DNA from: Saturnia japonica | Lineage: Eukaryota > Arthropoda > Insecta > Lepidoptera > Saturniidae | Length of the DNA stretch: 64,000 nucleotides | Assembly: GCA_033032175.1 (NCBI GenBank) | Contig: CM065321.1 | Span: 10,314,501 to 10,378,500 of the forward strand | Reading direction: 5' to 3' | Shown: one piece after another, positions 12,958 through 25,650 of the stretch | How the letters are laid out: each line of letters opens with the position of its first letter | How positions within the stretch are numbered: position 1 is the stretch's first letter | Translations under genes and position numbers: made by a program | Notes under the pieces: model-generated | Databases searched by the model: none | The model's input: only the letters and a program-made list of their open reading frames with translations | Told to the model about the DNA's origin: nothing

Positions 12958-13468
12958 AATCTATATATACAATTAATAAAATTGAAATGTCTGTCTGTAA
13001 TGTCAAAATAACGACTTTTCATTAAATGCTTATGAAAGTATATACGGTACCTATAACAAAAAAAAAAAACATATTTTTGTGTGTCTGTTTGTTTCGGGTA
13101 CTCTCCGGGTTGGACCGATTTTGACGGGATTTTCACTGGCAGATAAATGATGTTATGACGATCAACATAGGCTACTTTTTTTTTTAAAGAATTGGAGTTC
13201 CGCGCAAAGTAAACTGGTCACGGTGAATCAATTCAGACGCTTAAAGGGCTTGCGCTGCGAGATATATCAAATTAATGTACTACATAATTGTAGATTTTAA
13301 AAAGACCTACTATAAAGGCAGCGAGAATATATGTCTATCTTCTAAGGGACACCCACAATAAGCATTTTTCGCCTTTAAAATAACCGGGAGCGGAGTTCGC
13401 AAGTTCACGCGTGTGCCCAATCGACAGCATTCTGTAATCCACGTGAGCGAAGCCGCGGGCACACCTAC
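12958..13468 (-). repeat. dispersed repeat family 1, full-length inverted copy
   Basis: Read on the minus strand it opens near 13468 with the GTGCCCGCGGCTTCGCTCACG hairpin terminus. It continues through TGGATTACAGAATGCTGTCG, CCGGTTATTTTAAAGGC and AGTAGCCTA-type blocks, and ends near 12958 with the CATAAGCATTTAATG..TGTCAAAATAAC-like tail. The block order equals the copy at 33982-34512. The hairpin and CTAG/CTA-type end suggest a Helitron-like non-autonomous element; this is inference. Confidence 0.65.
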
Positions 13469-13853
13469 CAATAAACATTTAAATCAACGACGAAGCTAAC
13501 AGCTTTTAGGGAAAGACAATAAATTATGCGTAACATTAAATTATTATTTATGATGCCTATTTCATACAATATGCTTATTAAATATGGGTAGAAAAGCTAA
13601 ATTTCGTATATAACAGTATCTTCTAATCAATCTAATACAGTTTAATCTACAGGAGATCAGTGAGATGTACCTAAATATACTAAAATAGTATGAAGGAGAT
13701 GATTACGTTGACCCTTGGTAATTAAATAAATATAAAGATTACATCGATTATTAACATAAATATAGCAACATTATCTTAAAATCCAATATACGCTTTAAAA
13801 CGATTTAGGTTACAAAAAGAAAAAATAAATGCGTAAAATTATATAATATATAC

Positions 13854-14018
13854 CTCTCCAAGATTGATGAATCCATGGTCTTTGGCGACTGCATCTGCGA
13901 CCTCCTTTCCTTCCGGGATATGGACTGCCCATGTAGGCGTATAATGCGCAAAAGTTGTCTCCAAAACAGATAAAACAGCTACCAGGATGGCCGACAGTAC
14001 GAAGGCACTACGCGCCAT
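13854..14018 (-). CDS. Fur1: furin-like proprotein convertase, first coding exon
   Basis: Encodes the first 55 residues of a subtilisin/kexin-type convertase that cleaves precursors at paired basic sites in the Golgi and at the cell surface. Residues 1-24 are a hydrophobic signal peptide (MARSAFVLSA...TTFA). Residues 25-55 start the inhibitory prodomain: HYTPTWAVHIPEGKEVADAV then KDHGFINLGE, very close in style to furin prodomains (TWAVxIPGG..VA..V...HGFxNLG). The exon ends at 13854 with GAG|GTATAT, phase 0, where FURIN genes also have an intron (from memory). The ATG at 14018 is the first one; six upstream in-frame codons lack an ATG. No further furin exon was found between 1 and 13853, so the next exon is probably off the left edge. 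Furin-1 rather than PC2 or furin-2 is likely but not proven. Confidence 0.85.
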
Positions 14019-14101
14019 CGCACGCACAACACACACTCACTAGCTAGTACTTATCAGCATTGCACATACACAAGTCTGTAAGTACTCAAGTCTCGGATAT
14101 G

Positions 14102-14109
14102 TTTTTATA
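14102..14109 (-). promoter_or_regulatory. possible TATA box of the furin gene
   Basis: TATAAAAA on the minus strand, 84 bases upstream of the furin ATG. A start site some 30 bases downstream would give a ~55 base leader. The sequence CTTACAGAC near 14078 could be the initiator, or alternatively a splice acceptor joining a distant 5' exon. Confidence 0.35.
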
Positions 14110-15177
14110 TTCAAATAACGTAGAGGTTGATGCTGTCTTGTCAAACGGTTTTGACCATGGCTATACTATAAATAAAATGGTAAATATGAAGAAAATATAA
14201 AATAGGCTATTTCTACATTGAGATGAAGATAATTTCAACGTGAGCTGTATTACACTTCGCGCTTAATACGTTATACAGGGTCTACAATCTACATTTATAG
14301 CTTATAATAATACATAATAAATATAGTAACAAATCAAAATCAAGTAGTTCTTCTGAAGAACTTATCCTATCAGTTTATGGTGACATAGTGCGAATGACAA
14401 ATCGAGAAAACTCTCACCACTTGTAATGAAATGATTGAGCTGCTGCGATTAACAGAACTATGTGTTTTGAAGTCACACGTGTGTAGTGATGCCAAATCGA
14501 GGGTGAAAATGCAGAAAAATAATCCGTGTATCATCTGTCAGAGCGCATTGAATTTGTAAAACAACAATACAAATATAAAAATGATTGCGAAGATATTACA
14601 ATTATGATAGAATTTTTTGCCCATACGTGAACGTTACAGAAACGATAGATATCAACGCGGGCGCAGGGTTAAATAATACAAAAAAAAATCTTGATACATA
14701 TTCCCTAGGGTTTAGAAATATCTTCAATATAATAATTTATACATTACGCAATGCCGAGGAAGGTCATTGGAACATTCTTAACGTATTTGTTAAATTCGTA
14801 TCGATTTCCAGTAAACGAGCAATAACGCGAGTAAATTAGTAATCAATCGGAATTAGGTTTCCGGCAAATTAAAACTTGGACGATCGTATGAGACCGTCCA
14901 ACCAGTTCCATAATAAGTGGGTCAAGTATATACGAAGGACAACGTCGGTGCCCAATAGAGGGATGTCTGTTATAACGTTCTATATTATCGTATCACCGGA
15001 AAGCTATTAATCACTGCCAGCCAAGGATATACATCATTCTACTTTGCCGATAGTATTGTCTGCTTGCTTATTTGTTTCTTCTGTAAACAATATTTGTATT
15101 AATTTTCTGATAAATATATCTAAGGCTCTTTGTCGTAGTTAAAAAAAAACATATTATCAATTTGAAATTAGAACTTT

Positions 15178-15292
15178 CACCAAACACCTATAGATGTGTT
15201 CTGCACTTGAGAGCAAGTTCCTTTACATGATTAGCGTTTAGACACATCTTCACTTAATATCACGTGAGACTGTAGCTAAACCTATAAAATAT
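15178..15292 (+). mobile_element. SINE body fragment (family with CACTTGAGAGCAAGTT)
   Basis: Contains CACCTATAGATGTGTTCTGC, CACTTGAGAGCAAGTTCC and the CACTTAATATCA..GT..G tail shared with the longer copies at 19710-20000 and 38965-39260. The tRNA-like head is absent. Confidence 0.55.
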
Positions 15293-16379
15293 AAATAAAA
15301 ATTATTTATATTTAAAAAAAATTTAATGGAACGTCTAACATAAATTATCACACTTTTTTGTAAGATAGAATCTATATATAAAAAGTTCGAAGTATGAATC
15401 AGATTTATATTACTTTAAATAGTGACAAATAAAACAAAAGAGTACGAACTTATTCCTCGTTCCTTTTTTAAATGTGCCAATTTTCACTTAGTTGGGCAAA
15501 ACTCTACACTGGTGATGATACAATTGGACGTTCACAAGAATTATATAAGTAGAGAATGTTTTAATAAAATAAAATAAACCGCATTTGACATTGAGCCCAT
15601 GAACGTACAAATAAGACGAACAAATATTGTTATCACGTAATTATGTAGTTTTCTTGAACTGTTTTATGATAACCTCCTTTCCATACAGCATGTCGGCGCG
15701 ACGTTCAATGTAATCAATGTGGTATGACATCCTACATAAAGCAAATGTTTATTATTTTGATTTGTTTAAAGTAAACATACTATTTCATTTACAAATTTAA
15801 ATCAACATAATATTGATTCTAATCACTGATAATGTAATTATTTTTGTCAATAATTTTGCCTTTTTAGTTATATTTTCTATTACTAATCAGCAATTACTGC
15901 CGTAGGTACTTAACCATTTCGATCTATATCTATTTTAATCAAGGTAACGTTATGTAGGTATAAACAAACTTTCTATGGGTTTACTACTACTACGCCTATT
16001 CGTTTTTAGATTAATATCCCAAGATTAGCGACTTGTTTTCAGTTAACTCTAGAAAGTATGTGGAATGTTCAAATATTTGGACAATTTTTATTGAGTCAAT
16101 AGCCGGTTTCGCGTTCATATTTTGTACGAAAATAAAAAGTGGAGCATCGACAGCTGTAATCACACATTTATGTAGATTCACTATTATTTATATTTGACGC
16201 CAATTATTTATAAATAAATCGAATTCCATAATATGTACTCGTTTGTAATCTGAATACTAATCAATCAAGTATGATACTTTCAATTCTGAGTAAATGCAAT
16301 CTACGTAAAGACAGCGTTTTTTATCTTATCTTTGTCCAATTAAGTAAACATTTTATGGTTGTGTTAACTCGCCAATATG

Positions 16380-16760
16380 ATTTCGCGTACAGCCCACGTC
16401 GAAAAGCGGATGCTTCGTCGATGGAATCCGTAGGGAAGGACCAAGATACCGTGGCACTTAGACAATAGTGACCGGTGAGAGTAGGCGCCGTTGTGACGAG
16501 CATTCACCTCTTAGATCTCGACTCTTAAGCTCCCACTAATTATTGTAAAGAGCTCGTGTTTAGAATAACAGCAACAACCACTACGATACACGGAACTGCA
16601 CTAAAGTCATTATTAGACGGCACAACTGTCAAATAGCGCGTGAATATTCTGTTATCAAAACACGAAACACAAGCATCACATCGGCGCACGTGATGCTGAC
16701 TGGTTCGTTTGCTACTTTGCTCTCAGTCGCTCGCAGCGATTGGAGCGCGAAACGATGTCA
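16380..16760. other. GC-richer island upstream of furin, role unknown
   Basis: Composition is clearly less AT-rich than the flanks. It carries short frames on both strands that resemble nothing known, a CACGTG E-box near 16687, and an 8 bp inverted repeat AGCATCAC/GTGATGCT at 16672-16679 and 16690-16697. It could be a promoter or 5' noncoding exon of furin, but no consensus AG|GT donor was found on the minus strand. Confidence 0.25.
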
Positions 16761-17715
16761 GTGTTACCGCATTCGCATAATTTCCCGTAAATTTGTAGAT
16801 TTATTTTTAACATCGATACATTTACATGTCTACGGTCTACGTATAGTCTTTACAGTAAATACTTATATTATGTGCGAGAATCAGTCTATTTAACTGACGA
16901 GCCGCGAAAACAAACGAACCTTATCCTAAGATAATTATTTTTCACATGAAAACAAAAAAGAAAAATTTAATGAAGTGAAGCCGAAAGAAGTCTAACAGCT
17001 AGAACTGTACATCGCTGCCGTAGACGGAGAATTAGATAGCTAACAAAATCATATCTGCGAGAAAACGATGATTTAGTTAAAATGTCTTTTGAAAATAGCA
17101 GCGATAAGTTTTTATGTAAAATAAAATTTATTGTCGGTGTTTTATATGTTTTACCTTGATACAATGTTTATCTTTTGAGTATGTTACTGAGACATCGACT
17201 CTTTGCATTTTTATATAAAATAGTTTAAAAAGAAAGGTATTAAAGTTTTCCGCTTGTCACCTTTTGTAATTTGGGTAGGTAACTACAGTTAGTCACCGGT
17301 TTTTTTAGAATATTTTTGGTAAGAACAACCTTATCAGAGAGTGGGTAAGGCCAAAAGATGCATTGTACTATAAAGACTTCATGACAAAGCTATAAATGAA
17401 AAATATTTTGAAAAGAGTCCTATTGTCCTCCTACGACAGCGATATTTTTCGTATAGGTATTAATATAATTTATTTATATAACCCTTATGACGTATATAAC
17501 ATAGAACTCTTATAAGTTCAGATTTAGTTCAACGAAATAGTTACCATAATTTCGTTTAAAAATATCTACATCATATAAAACTAATCGTACATACTTACTA
17601 GTTTTATAGAGTTCTGATTAATAATGTAAAATATTAGGTAAAGAAATATTATTCAACAGTTAGTTTCAGTAACGCTATCGTGATGTTTTCAGTAATAAAC
17701 ATTTTGATATTTATT

Positions 17716-18430
17716 AACTAGCTGATACCTGCGACTTCGTCTGCGGTGCTTATTATATCAACATCACGGCAAGAAAACATCCCCGAATTCGTAATGCTTA
17801 TAAAATCGTAGTTTCTTAAAACTTTAATAACTTTTTATTGAATGAAGATATCGTGGTAATAATTATTCATAAAAACCAATTCGATATCTAGGAAGTAAAT
17901 CCAACAAATATCAAAAATCTATCCAGTAGTTATGCGTGATGCGCACACAACGGCAAACCTTAGTCATTTCATTTATATAAATTATTCTAAATAGGTTAAA
18001 ACTGGTTTTGATCATATATATTATACTATAGGTATCTCTATAGATGTGAACTTTGAGATCTCCGAGAATGATTTATAAATACCGTTATTGGGAATATGCA
18101 CTCTTATATTATTTATATACATACGTTCTTCATTTTTTTTTTAAGTTTTCAAATTGACCACAACTTTACCTGATCTTAAGTGACGGTGTGGCCTAAATGT
18201 TAACACATTAAACCTAGCGCGGCTAGCGAGGAACTAGCTCTCAAGTGCAGCTGTTGCAACATACCTATAGATAATTGAGAATAGATTTTAAACTTTAGAG
18301 TGGTAGACAGTAGACTAGACGGAGATTTTTATTAAGTATCTAAGAAGTAAAACAAAAAAACATGATCAAAATATATCCAGTAGTTTTTACATGATGGCGC
18401 ACAATGGCAAACCTCTACCATTTTATATAG
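17716..18430 (+). repeat. dispersed repeat, possibly two copies with a SINE between
   Basis: Begins AACTAGCTGATACCTGCGAC. The tail motif 'CCAGTAGTTnTGCxTGATGCGCACACAACGGCAAACC' occurs in one form near 17925-17965 and again, diverged, near 18380-18415. Between them a minus-strand SINE body (18130-18275) is inserted. Confidence 0.5.
18130..18275 (-). mobile_element. SINE body fragment, inverted
   Basis: Contains the reverse complements of the ACTTAAGATCAGGT, GAGAGCTAGTTCC and CTATAGGTATGTTGC blocks of the family at 19710-20000. Confidence 0.5.
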
Positions 18431-18789
18431 ATAGATGTAATATATTATAGTATCATAAAATTAGTATTGTATGATGAACATAAAAGCTATGATGAGCTCA
18501 AAAATAAAATGTGGGAATTCCAAATTACTTTTTGATCATTTTACAATTACTTTAAATGACTGTAGTAAAAAATATCCAGGTATGCATTTCATAACTCATA
18601 TAGTACATTTTTAAAGTTATAAATATTTACAGTATTGTTGTCCATTTATCTAATAACTTGCAACCCGTCCCAGCTTCGCACGGGTATAGTTTACAAAGTG
18701 GTGTATTTTATGTTTAAAGAAGCCTGATTTAGAGTTTATCGTTTTAAAATTGATAGTTCTGTTTATAACTGCCTTATCTATTACGCTAG

Positions 18790-18960
18790 TGGTCCTAAAC
18801 GGGTTTGCTATGCTCGAGGACGTAGATAGGTTCGATTACCAGGTTACACATAGTGTTATTGGAGTTTTCTATGAAATTCTCAGTAGCAGCTCGGAGTTTG
18901 GCTTTGTGTCCGATTAATGGCAATAGGCAATACTTCGGGGATACAGGCGTCATGTAACTT
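18790..18960 (+). mobile_element. tRNA-derived SINE, damaged
   Basis: Has a decayed A box (GCTAGTGGTCC), a B box (GGTTCGATTACC), then the body TATGAAATTCTCAGTAGCAG, GATTAATGGCAATAGGC and GATACAGGCGTCATG. The body matches 37008-37265, with an internal deletion relative to it. Confidence 0.7.
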
Positions 18961-19709
18961 CATATTTATGAATAGTGCGCTTAACTCGCGACACGCAATT
19001 CATCATAGGTGGGGAGTGCCGGCCAACCGATCGCGACCGGTTTTGCTGAGAGGGTTTCTTAGATCGCGCGTAGTTTTGAATTCATGATATCTTCTACGAT
19101 TCATTTAAATGGAAAACTGGAAAGGACAATCTTAGTCTACATTAAATGCCCAAGTTAACTAACAAACTTATCTGTATAAAGATTAATACTGAATTGGAGA
19201 AAATAGCTTGCAAATAACGTAATATTTTTAATTATTACGTTGAAGATAAAAATGATTACTGTGAGTTAACCTTAGGAGATAGATATATGGCACCGCGCAT
19301 TTTTCTCTAGACTTTTTAAAGGACTACAATTATTTTGAACATTGTTTCGATGTATCTCATAAGGTTTAGCCAGCGTAAGTCATGTTAGCGCCCAAAGATA
19401 ATTGTTAACGACTTCATTGCAAATAATAGAATTTTCTCTACTATACAAAAACCTAATTGGAATGTATTGTATATATAAACCCTCTGTAAAAAATATCTGA
19501 ATGATATTGAAAAACAGGATTAAAATCCGTTACGTACCGTATTCCGTATCCGTTGTGTACATAGGTACAGACAGCGGGAAGCGACTTTATTGTATGAATA
19601 CTATTAAAAAAAATTACTAGTTAAAGGTGCAAAATCTTTTAATAACAATTACCGTAACTAGGTATTAATATAGTACAATATTCAAAATGAAAATTATAGT
19701 AAACTGATT

Positions 19710-20000
19710 TGAAGCAATGATGGTTAGCGTGTACGGACTCCACGTCGATCGACTCGTATTGGAAAACATCGTGATGAAACCATAGCATGGTGGATAAGAT
19801 ATTTTCTATTTTCGAATGCCCGCCTGGCTAGCTACCACCCTGAAATCGAAAATCTGTCGCCAAGCAACCTGTAGGTGTTTTCCGGTAAATGCGCTTGAGA
19901 GCCAGTTTTCCCATTAGGCTTAGCGTCTCAACATCTTAGGCCACATCGTCACTTAACATCAGGCAAGGTTTTGGCCATATAGATAAGCCTATAAAAACTA
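19710..20000 (+). mobile_element. SINE, GAAAACATCGTGATGAAACC family
   Basis: Block order: GGTTAGCGTGTACGG (head), GAAAACATCGTGATGAAACC, GCCTGGCTAGCTACCACCC, CACCTGTAGGTGT-like, CTTGAGAGCCAGTT, AACATC..AGGC and CTTAACATCAGGCAAGG. The same order occurs at 38965-39260, which makes these two diverged copies of one family. Confidence 0.65.
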
Positions 20001-20224
20001 TAACGATAAAAAAATGAAGTCCGATATATGAGATAACCAGTGTCCCTCTAGCGTTCAGCTTGCTTTGAGATCGCCGCTGTTCATCCATGCTCCTATATTA
20101 ATCTATATCTATGTTAATGTGCATAACTAAAATTATTTGAGATTTGAAATAATATATCCAGAATCGAAATCTCAAATTTGAAACATCGCTGACATGTAAC
20201 TCTAAATTAATAGCTTATACTTTA

Positions 20225-20425
20225 GCTTATCTATATATATAAATAAATTGATTGCAAAGAGTCCTGGATAGATTTTGATCTTTTTTGTTGTACTCCTTAG
20301 AGAGGTAGATACTTGGTAAAATCACAATATCTTAAATAAAAAAAAAGTTATTAACGTTTTAGGAAATTGCAATTTTTATAAGCATTTTTCCGGCGTCCAC
20401 GGGAGCGAAGCCGTGCGCACAGCTA
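20225..20425 (-). repeat. dispersed repeat with hairpin terminus, inverted
   Basis: On the minus strand it opens AGCTGTGCGCACGGCTTCGC, followed by a CGTGGACGCCGG block and an AAAATGCTTATAAAAATTGC stretch, and fades into AT-rich sequence. It is related in its terminus to family 1 but not in its body. Confidence 0.45.
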
Positions 20426-20429
20426 TTTA

Positions 20430-23400
20430 GCTATGAAGCTAACTATACCATTTCCATTTCTTTATTTTCTCGATGGCAGCTCCTGTGAAAACTTGAACGA
20501 GCGTCTTTTTTACATTATGTATGCATTATTTTATAAAAATATGACGTTTAAACGCGTACAAGGTTATACCAGAGTCGGAGAAACTGATAGGGATGGAGCT
20601 ATATCGATAAATGTAACACGATAACAGACCCGCTATTTTTTTACAAAAGGTAAGAAAATAAACTACTACCCGATACTTTTGTACAAATTTATTAACTAAT
20701 ATTATATTTCATTACAAGATGTTACACGTATTAATTCTTCATAGATAATGCCAACTTCTTCAAAGTTTTCGAAGCTGTTGTAAAATAAGTAGGTATAGGT
20801 AGGTACTCGACAATGAAACGAAATAATTATAAGGACAGTTAATCTTTATTTATTTATTTTAATCAAAATCTGTTTGTTCAAAATATAATAAATATATGCG
20901 ATCGATATCATTACTTATTTGGTCACAACACTACAACTATCAAATTGGAACTGTCATCGCTAAAATAAAGAAATGGAAATAGTATAGTAATATAATATAA
21001 CCAACGTCATAATTTATAATAATATTTATATATATAAGAATTGTTCACATAATAGTGTTAGATTAGGAAAGATATCCGCTAACACCTGTGAATAATAATA
21101 CTAAGAACGCGTATTGAGGGGACACTCGAACAGAATATATTTAATCATTTTGATAATAAAGAGAGTAGGATGACAAATATTTCTAAAAGCACATTAATAA
21201 AAGACAATTCACTTTTGTTTTAGGATGCCACTCGCTCAATATTCTGTTGATATAACCATCAGACATTTATTGATACACTAGGTAAAACGTCAATATTCTT
21301 CAAATAAATCTTTTATGCTTTGGTAGTAGCAAAATTCAACTGGGTCTCTTATATTATAGCTATGTTCTGGTAAGTGAACGTGGCCTGAATACGTTATAGG
21401 AGGGTTGCAAAAAATGGTAAGGTTGTGCCCATTTTTTTTGTAAATTCCGTATTAAACTGTAATATCTTTTCCTTTATTAGGCTACCAATGTAATTTAAAT
21501 TTGTTTCAAATATACATTTTTGTAATGTTTTGAAGTTCAGACATCATAAAATATAATCTGACATAACTAGCTGTGCCTGCGACTTCGTCCACGTGAAAAT
21601 TCGTACATGAAAAACAGCGATAAAGAAAAAAGAGTTTTGTAGGTATACTGAAATATAACGTCGGCGATTTAGCCGTGTTTCATGTGTTGTGAATTACTCG
21701 GATTTCTGAGACGCAGCATGGTACTCACGATTAGCAGTTAACCTTACCTCAAATTCACTACTTTGGATCGATCGATATTCAGTCATACATCTACGCTGTG
21801 AATTTCACCTTATACGTCGTTCCTCGTCGGTTTCTAGTAATTTTTTCTTAGTACCTCGTTCAGCAACCTGTCTCACTTGATAATATTCCCCAGTTTCCTG
21901 TGAACGAATAAAATTCATTCTTTTTGAGAGCAATGCAGTACTGAAAAAATCCCGTCTTCTTTTTATCAAGAAAATGCAATGCAATCCAAAGTTTAAAGTT
22001 AGTACTCAGTAATTCAATCGCAAAATTTAGTTCAAATCCAAATTGCAAAAAAAACTATTGTAAATCAAACAACAACACCTATCGTAGGATAGTAGAACAA
22101 TTAAGTTAGTTGTCTATTGAAAATTAGTGAAAATAAAATAATTTGGATTAATTTCGTATAGTTTTACTTCATGGTACTCTATATTTGAAATACATTACAT
22201 TATTACATATACGTACATACATTTCTTTTTTATAGGTACATAATCTAAACGCAATTTATAGACCACACAAATATCCACACATCTTAAAATGCATCCTAAA
22301 TGTACCATCAGACTGTAATAAACTATATCATACCAAACAATAAATTCGATCTAGTAAGTTTCTGCGTGAATGGCGTACAAACTAACAGAAAACGACAAAA
22401 ATTTCAAAAACAGTCGAAATATTTTCTGTCAATGATTCTAAAAAACCGTAGTACTTTTTCTCAAATCTATCTAATAAAATTTGGGGCACCGAGATGCATT
22501 CAGTTTCTTAAAATAAAATAATAAAAAATGCCTATCTAGATAAACTTGGAATATAAAACATTATCTAAATACAAAAGTGCGTGTTGTCGTAATAAATAAA
22601 TTGTAGAATAGGATAATAATTTTCAACCGATTTTGATAAATTGTGCACGGGAAATACATGCCACTCCTCAATTGATACGGCATATGACTTGTCAACAATA
22701 TGAGTAAAAATAAAATTACGGGAAGTAAATAACTACTGCGTATTAACAAACGCATGCGAAGCCGCGGGGACACCGCTAGCTTAATCATATTTCTATCTAC
22801 ATCACACAAATATCTAGGCTAGGTTAAATCGCGCGCTCTCGCGGCGGTTGTGTTTTTGCAACCCTCACTCCTGCTGAAAATCTTCCTTTCTTAATTTTGC
22901 TAATCTATTAATGAAGATTCTTGGGCAGCTATACGTGACACTCTAGACCAGGGAATTTAGTGTTCGTGAAGAAAGGGAACTAGATCTGTGCTCGATGTCC
23001 TTTCTTCTTACCATCGCGTCAATTTTCCCAGAAAGTATTTCCCACTTTGTCTCATTCATATTGTTAGAAGAAAACAGAGCTAACAAGCTAAATTATTAAA
23101 AAATAAACAAAAAGCCGACTTAAATCACCTAGCTGTCAGAACACACCTATAAATTTTCAACTTGAGGACTGTAGCTATTCAGGCGAGCATTAGAAAATTA
23201 CTATTTCTTCACGATGTGTTCCTTCACCGAAAGCTCTGGCTCATTGCAGGGATTTGAACTCATGTCGATCGAAGCGATATCCTTACACAGTAACAAAATT
23301 TAAAAAAGTTTTATTTTTTATATTTTTTATTGTGTATCTGAAACTACGGAACCCCAGCGATAGGTAGGTTTCTAAGGTTTGGAGTTTGATTTGTGAAATA

Positions 23401-24430
23401 GAATATCCCTCGAAACTTTTGCCTAAGGATCCTAAAACATTCCTTACAATAAGTAACTTGATGTTACGTAACTAAAAAGGGTCTCCTAAAAACAGACTTA
23501 ACAAGCGATCTTATTTCCTATCTAAAGTAGAGGTTCAAAAAGTTTTGGAAGGAAATGTTCATTATGATGTATTGCTAGTACGTGATAAAAGTAGGGTGCG
23601 TTATGCATAGTTATGATTCCACAGTTGTAGTGTGACCGATTATTGTGTCGAAAGAGGTAGGTTCAAACCCTACAATGACTTTACCGAGTAAAATCTATCA
23701 ATAAAATAAATTTTTGTTAATTCTCGTTGCGCGGTAGAAATCAACTCAGTCATAGAAGAGTTAGTAAAAGATAAGTTTAACATTTACATGGGCAGGCAGA
23801 GGAAACCTAATAAGTTTTTTAAGTACTAACTTGGTTATATGACTTAATTTTTATTTGTCTCTGATACGATTCTACAGCACCTGACATTGAGTACGGTATA
23901 CTGTACAGTCCAAAAAACAACGACGACCGTCGGTGAAAGATAAGTTTCCAACGACAGTCGTTGCCTTCATTCCGGCCTGCTGAAATGCCTTTTCACACCT
24001 CGTCTGAAGGACCCATTAACATAATATGAAGAAATGAAAACGTTGACCGGGTCCGTAGCACATGCTTACAAAACCTTGCTAAGGTTGATTGTGTTGCTAC
24101 TCATACCTGGCTAATTATTTTAATTTCCAATAACTAACACACAAGCTAAATTAATACAATTAAATAAACTAAAGACGAAATCCGTAAATCTTTTATATAT
24201 CAGTTATATTTTGTTGATCCTTGACAGTCATTATCTAAAAGGAGTATATCTATACTTATACTCATCTACGTTGCAATTGGCCAAAACTTAATTTTATTTA
24301 TTTAAATAAACTTTCTCAATATCGTTTACCACATAATAACTATTTTTATCACGTCACTAGTGCATAAAAATTTAATACCTAATATAATATTTAATTCGTA
24401 AGAATATAGTATTTTATGTTGGTTTCATAC
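20430..24430. other. intergenic, AT-rich with repeat scraps
   Basis: No gene recognised. Scraps of known repeat termini occur at 21573 (AACTAGCTGTGCCTGCGAC), 22730-22785 and 23640-23690 (a B-box-like GGTTCAAACCC). A 16-base imperfect inverted repeat around CAACGACGACCGTCGG lies near 23917-23965. Confidence 0.35.
22540..22785 (-). repeat. hairpin-ended dispersed repeat, inverted
   Basis: The right end is GCGAAGCCGCGGGGACACCG followed by CTAG, the kind of hairpin-plus-CTAG terminus seen at Helitron 3' ends (established for Helitrons; assignment here is inferred). The ATCTAGATAAACTTGGAATATAAAACAT block at its left side recurs near 53390. Confidence 0.45.
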
Positions 24431-24434
24431 TTTT

Positions 24435-25650
24435 TTTTCGAACTGACTATACTTTTGGCCTTAAGAGCTCTGTAGCCATTAGAGGCTTTGACAGCCTCAA
24501 CCAGCTTGGGGGCGAGCGCGGGAGGCCCTCAGCCGCTAAAGCGGGGCAACAAGCTCAAGGGTGCCAAAGTGGCCGAACCTCGGTTTGGGCTGTAGCCGTA
24601 CACGAAAATAAATCGCGATCTAACTAATTCTCTATCCGTAAAATTCGTTTTAACTAACTATACATATTATAAACGTGTTCCTGCCTTCTGGGAGGAAGGG
24701 AAAAACATGCGTATATTCATTTAGTAATCTGAAAATTTGGTCTAAGTCTAACTAGCCAAAAAAGAATAAAAGGTCCCTTAAAGAACCTATGTACCTGTGT
24801 GGTGTACACGTATGTAGTGGTGCAGTGTAATTGTGTAATGATGTCTGTTGGTAGCTAGTGATTGCAAGTGTAGAGTTACTGTATTTCACGAGCGGGTGCT
24901 TGGCTCAAGGGTGCCATGCTGGAGGTACGGACTTAGGCTTGATTTGCCGCTCGAGAGTGTTGTTATGGCGGGTGTGTGGGAGCGAAGATACGGACGAGTA
25001 TGACGCGTTAGCTACCGTGATTTCGGCATCGAGGTCGGTAAAAATGTTCCGCAGCCTACGTTTTGCCTTCGGGGCTTTTGGGGCCTTTGGGACTCGAGTG
25101 TAAGTTGCGGTAGATGCCACTAGAGGGTTCAGATGGTTTGACGCACTATCGAAATAGCTCCTTGCAAGAGTTTAGATGTATGATTCGATCGAAGGAAGTT
25201 CCATTTCTTTATGGAGTTCTACGTTTCGAACGAACCATGGGGAATTGACTATTTTGCGTAAAAAACGATTTTGCAATGTATGCAATTGGCTAAAGTTTGA
25301 TTTCGCCATATGGGCGAAGATTGCACAACTGTACGTTAGGATCGGAGTGATAAATATCTTGTGGAGTGTAAGCTTGTCTTTGAGAGACAATTTGCTTACC
25401 GAGCATAAGAGAGGATGCAAGCGGGCCAAGACCATGGATGCCTTGTTCCGAACTCTACGGACATGTGCTCTGAAGCTAAGCGTATTGTCAAGGTTAAGTA
25501 TTGTAAGTCTGGGTGGCCCAGAGGCTTGGGTCACCGAAAAGGTGGAGGGGCTCGAGTGTGTATCGTAGTTTTTCGGGATTAAAGAGAGTAGCGGTACTCT
25601 TATTGGGGTTGAGAGCTATGCGCCATTTACATACTAAACTTATTGAATAC
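24435..25650 (-). mobile_element. jockey-like LINE, 5'-truncated
   Basis: The minus strand carries the C-terminal third of a reverse-transcriptase ORF, then about 470 bases of 3' untranslated sequence, ending in a run of eight A residues (plus-strand T run at 24431-24438), as a retrotransposon tail would. The 3' part (AGTTAGATCGCG, CCGAGGTTCGGCCACT, GCTCGCCCCCAAG) matches the plus-strand fragment at 36120-36640, giving two copies of one family. Confidence 0.8.
24905..25650 (-). pseudogene. jockey-like reverse transcriptase, C-terminal part
   Basis: From about 25650 the minus strand reads KWRIALNPNKS and NPEKLRYTLEP; after a disruption near 25534 it continues LNLDNTLSFRAHVRRVRNKA, LTLHKIFITPILTYSCAIFA and LHTLQNRFLRKIVNSPWFVRN. 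This is the thumb and C-terminal region typical of jockey-clade LINEs. An in-frame TAA at 25174-25172 interrupts the frame, which then resumes without shift (SYFDSASNHLNPLVAS) to the natural-looking stop at 24905. The frames seen on the opposite strand here are antisense shadows. Confidence 0.8.

Larger units (their letters stand above)
14110..17710. other. upstream of furin, mostly AT-rich
   Basis: No gene recognised. It contains a SINE body fragment and a GC-richer island, both listed separately. Confidence 0.35.

Noticed and set aside
25176..25568. 130-codon plus-strand frame
   Set aside because: Antisense of the jockey-like RT fragment.
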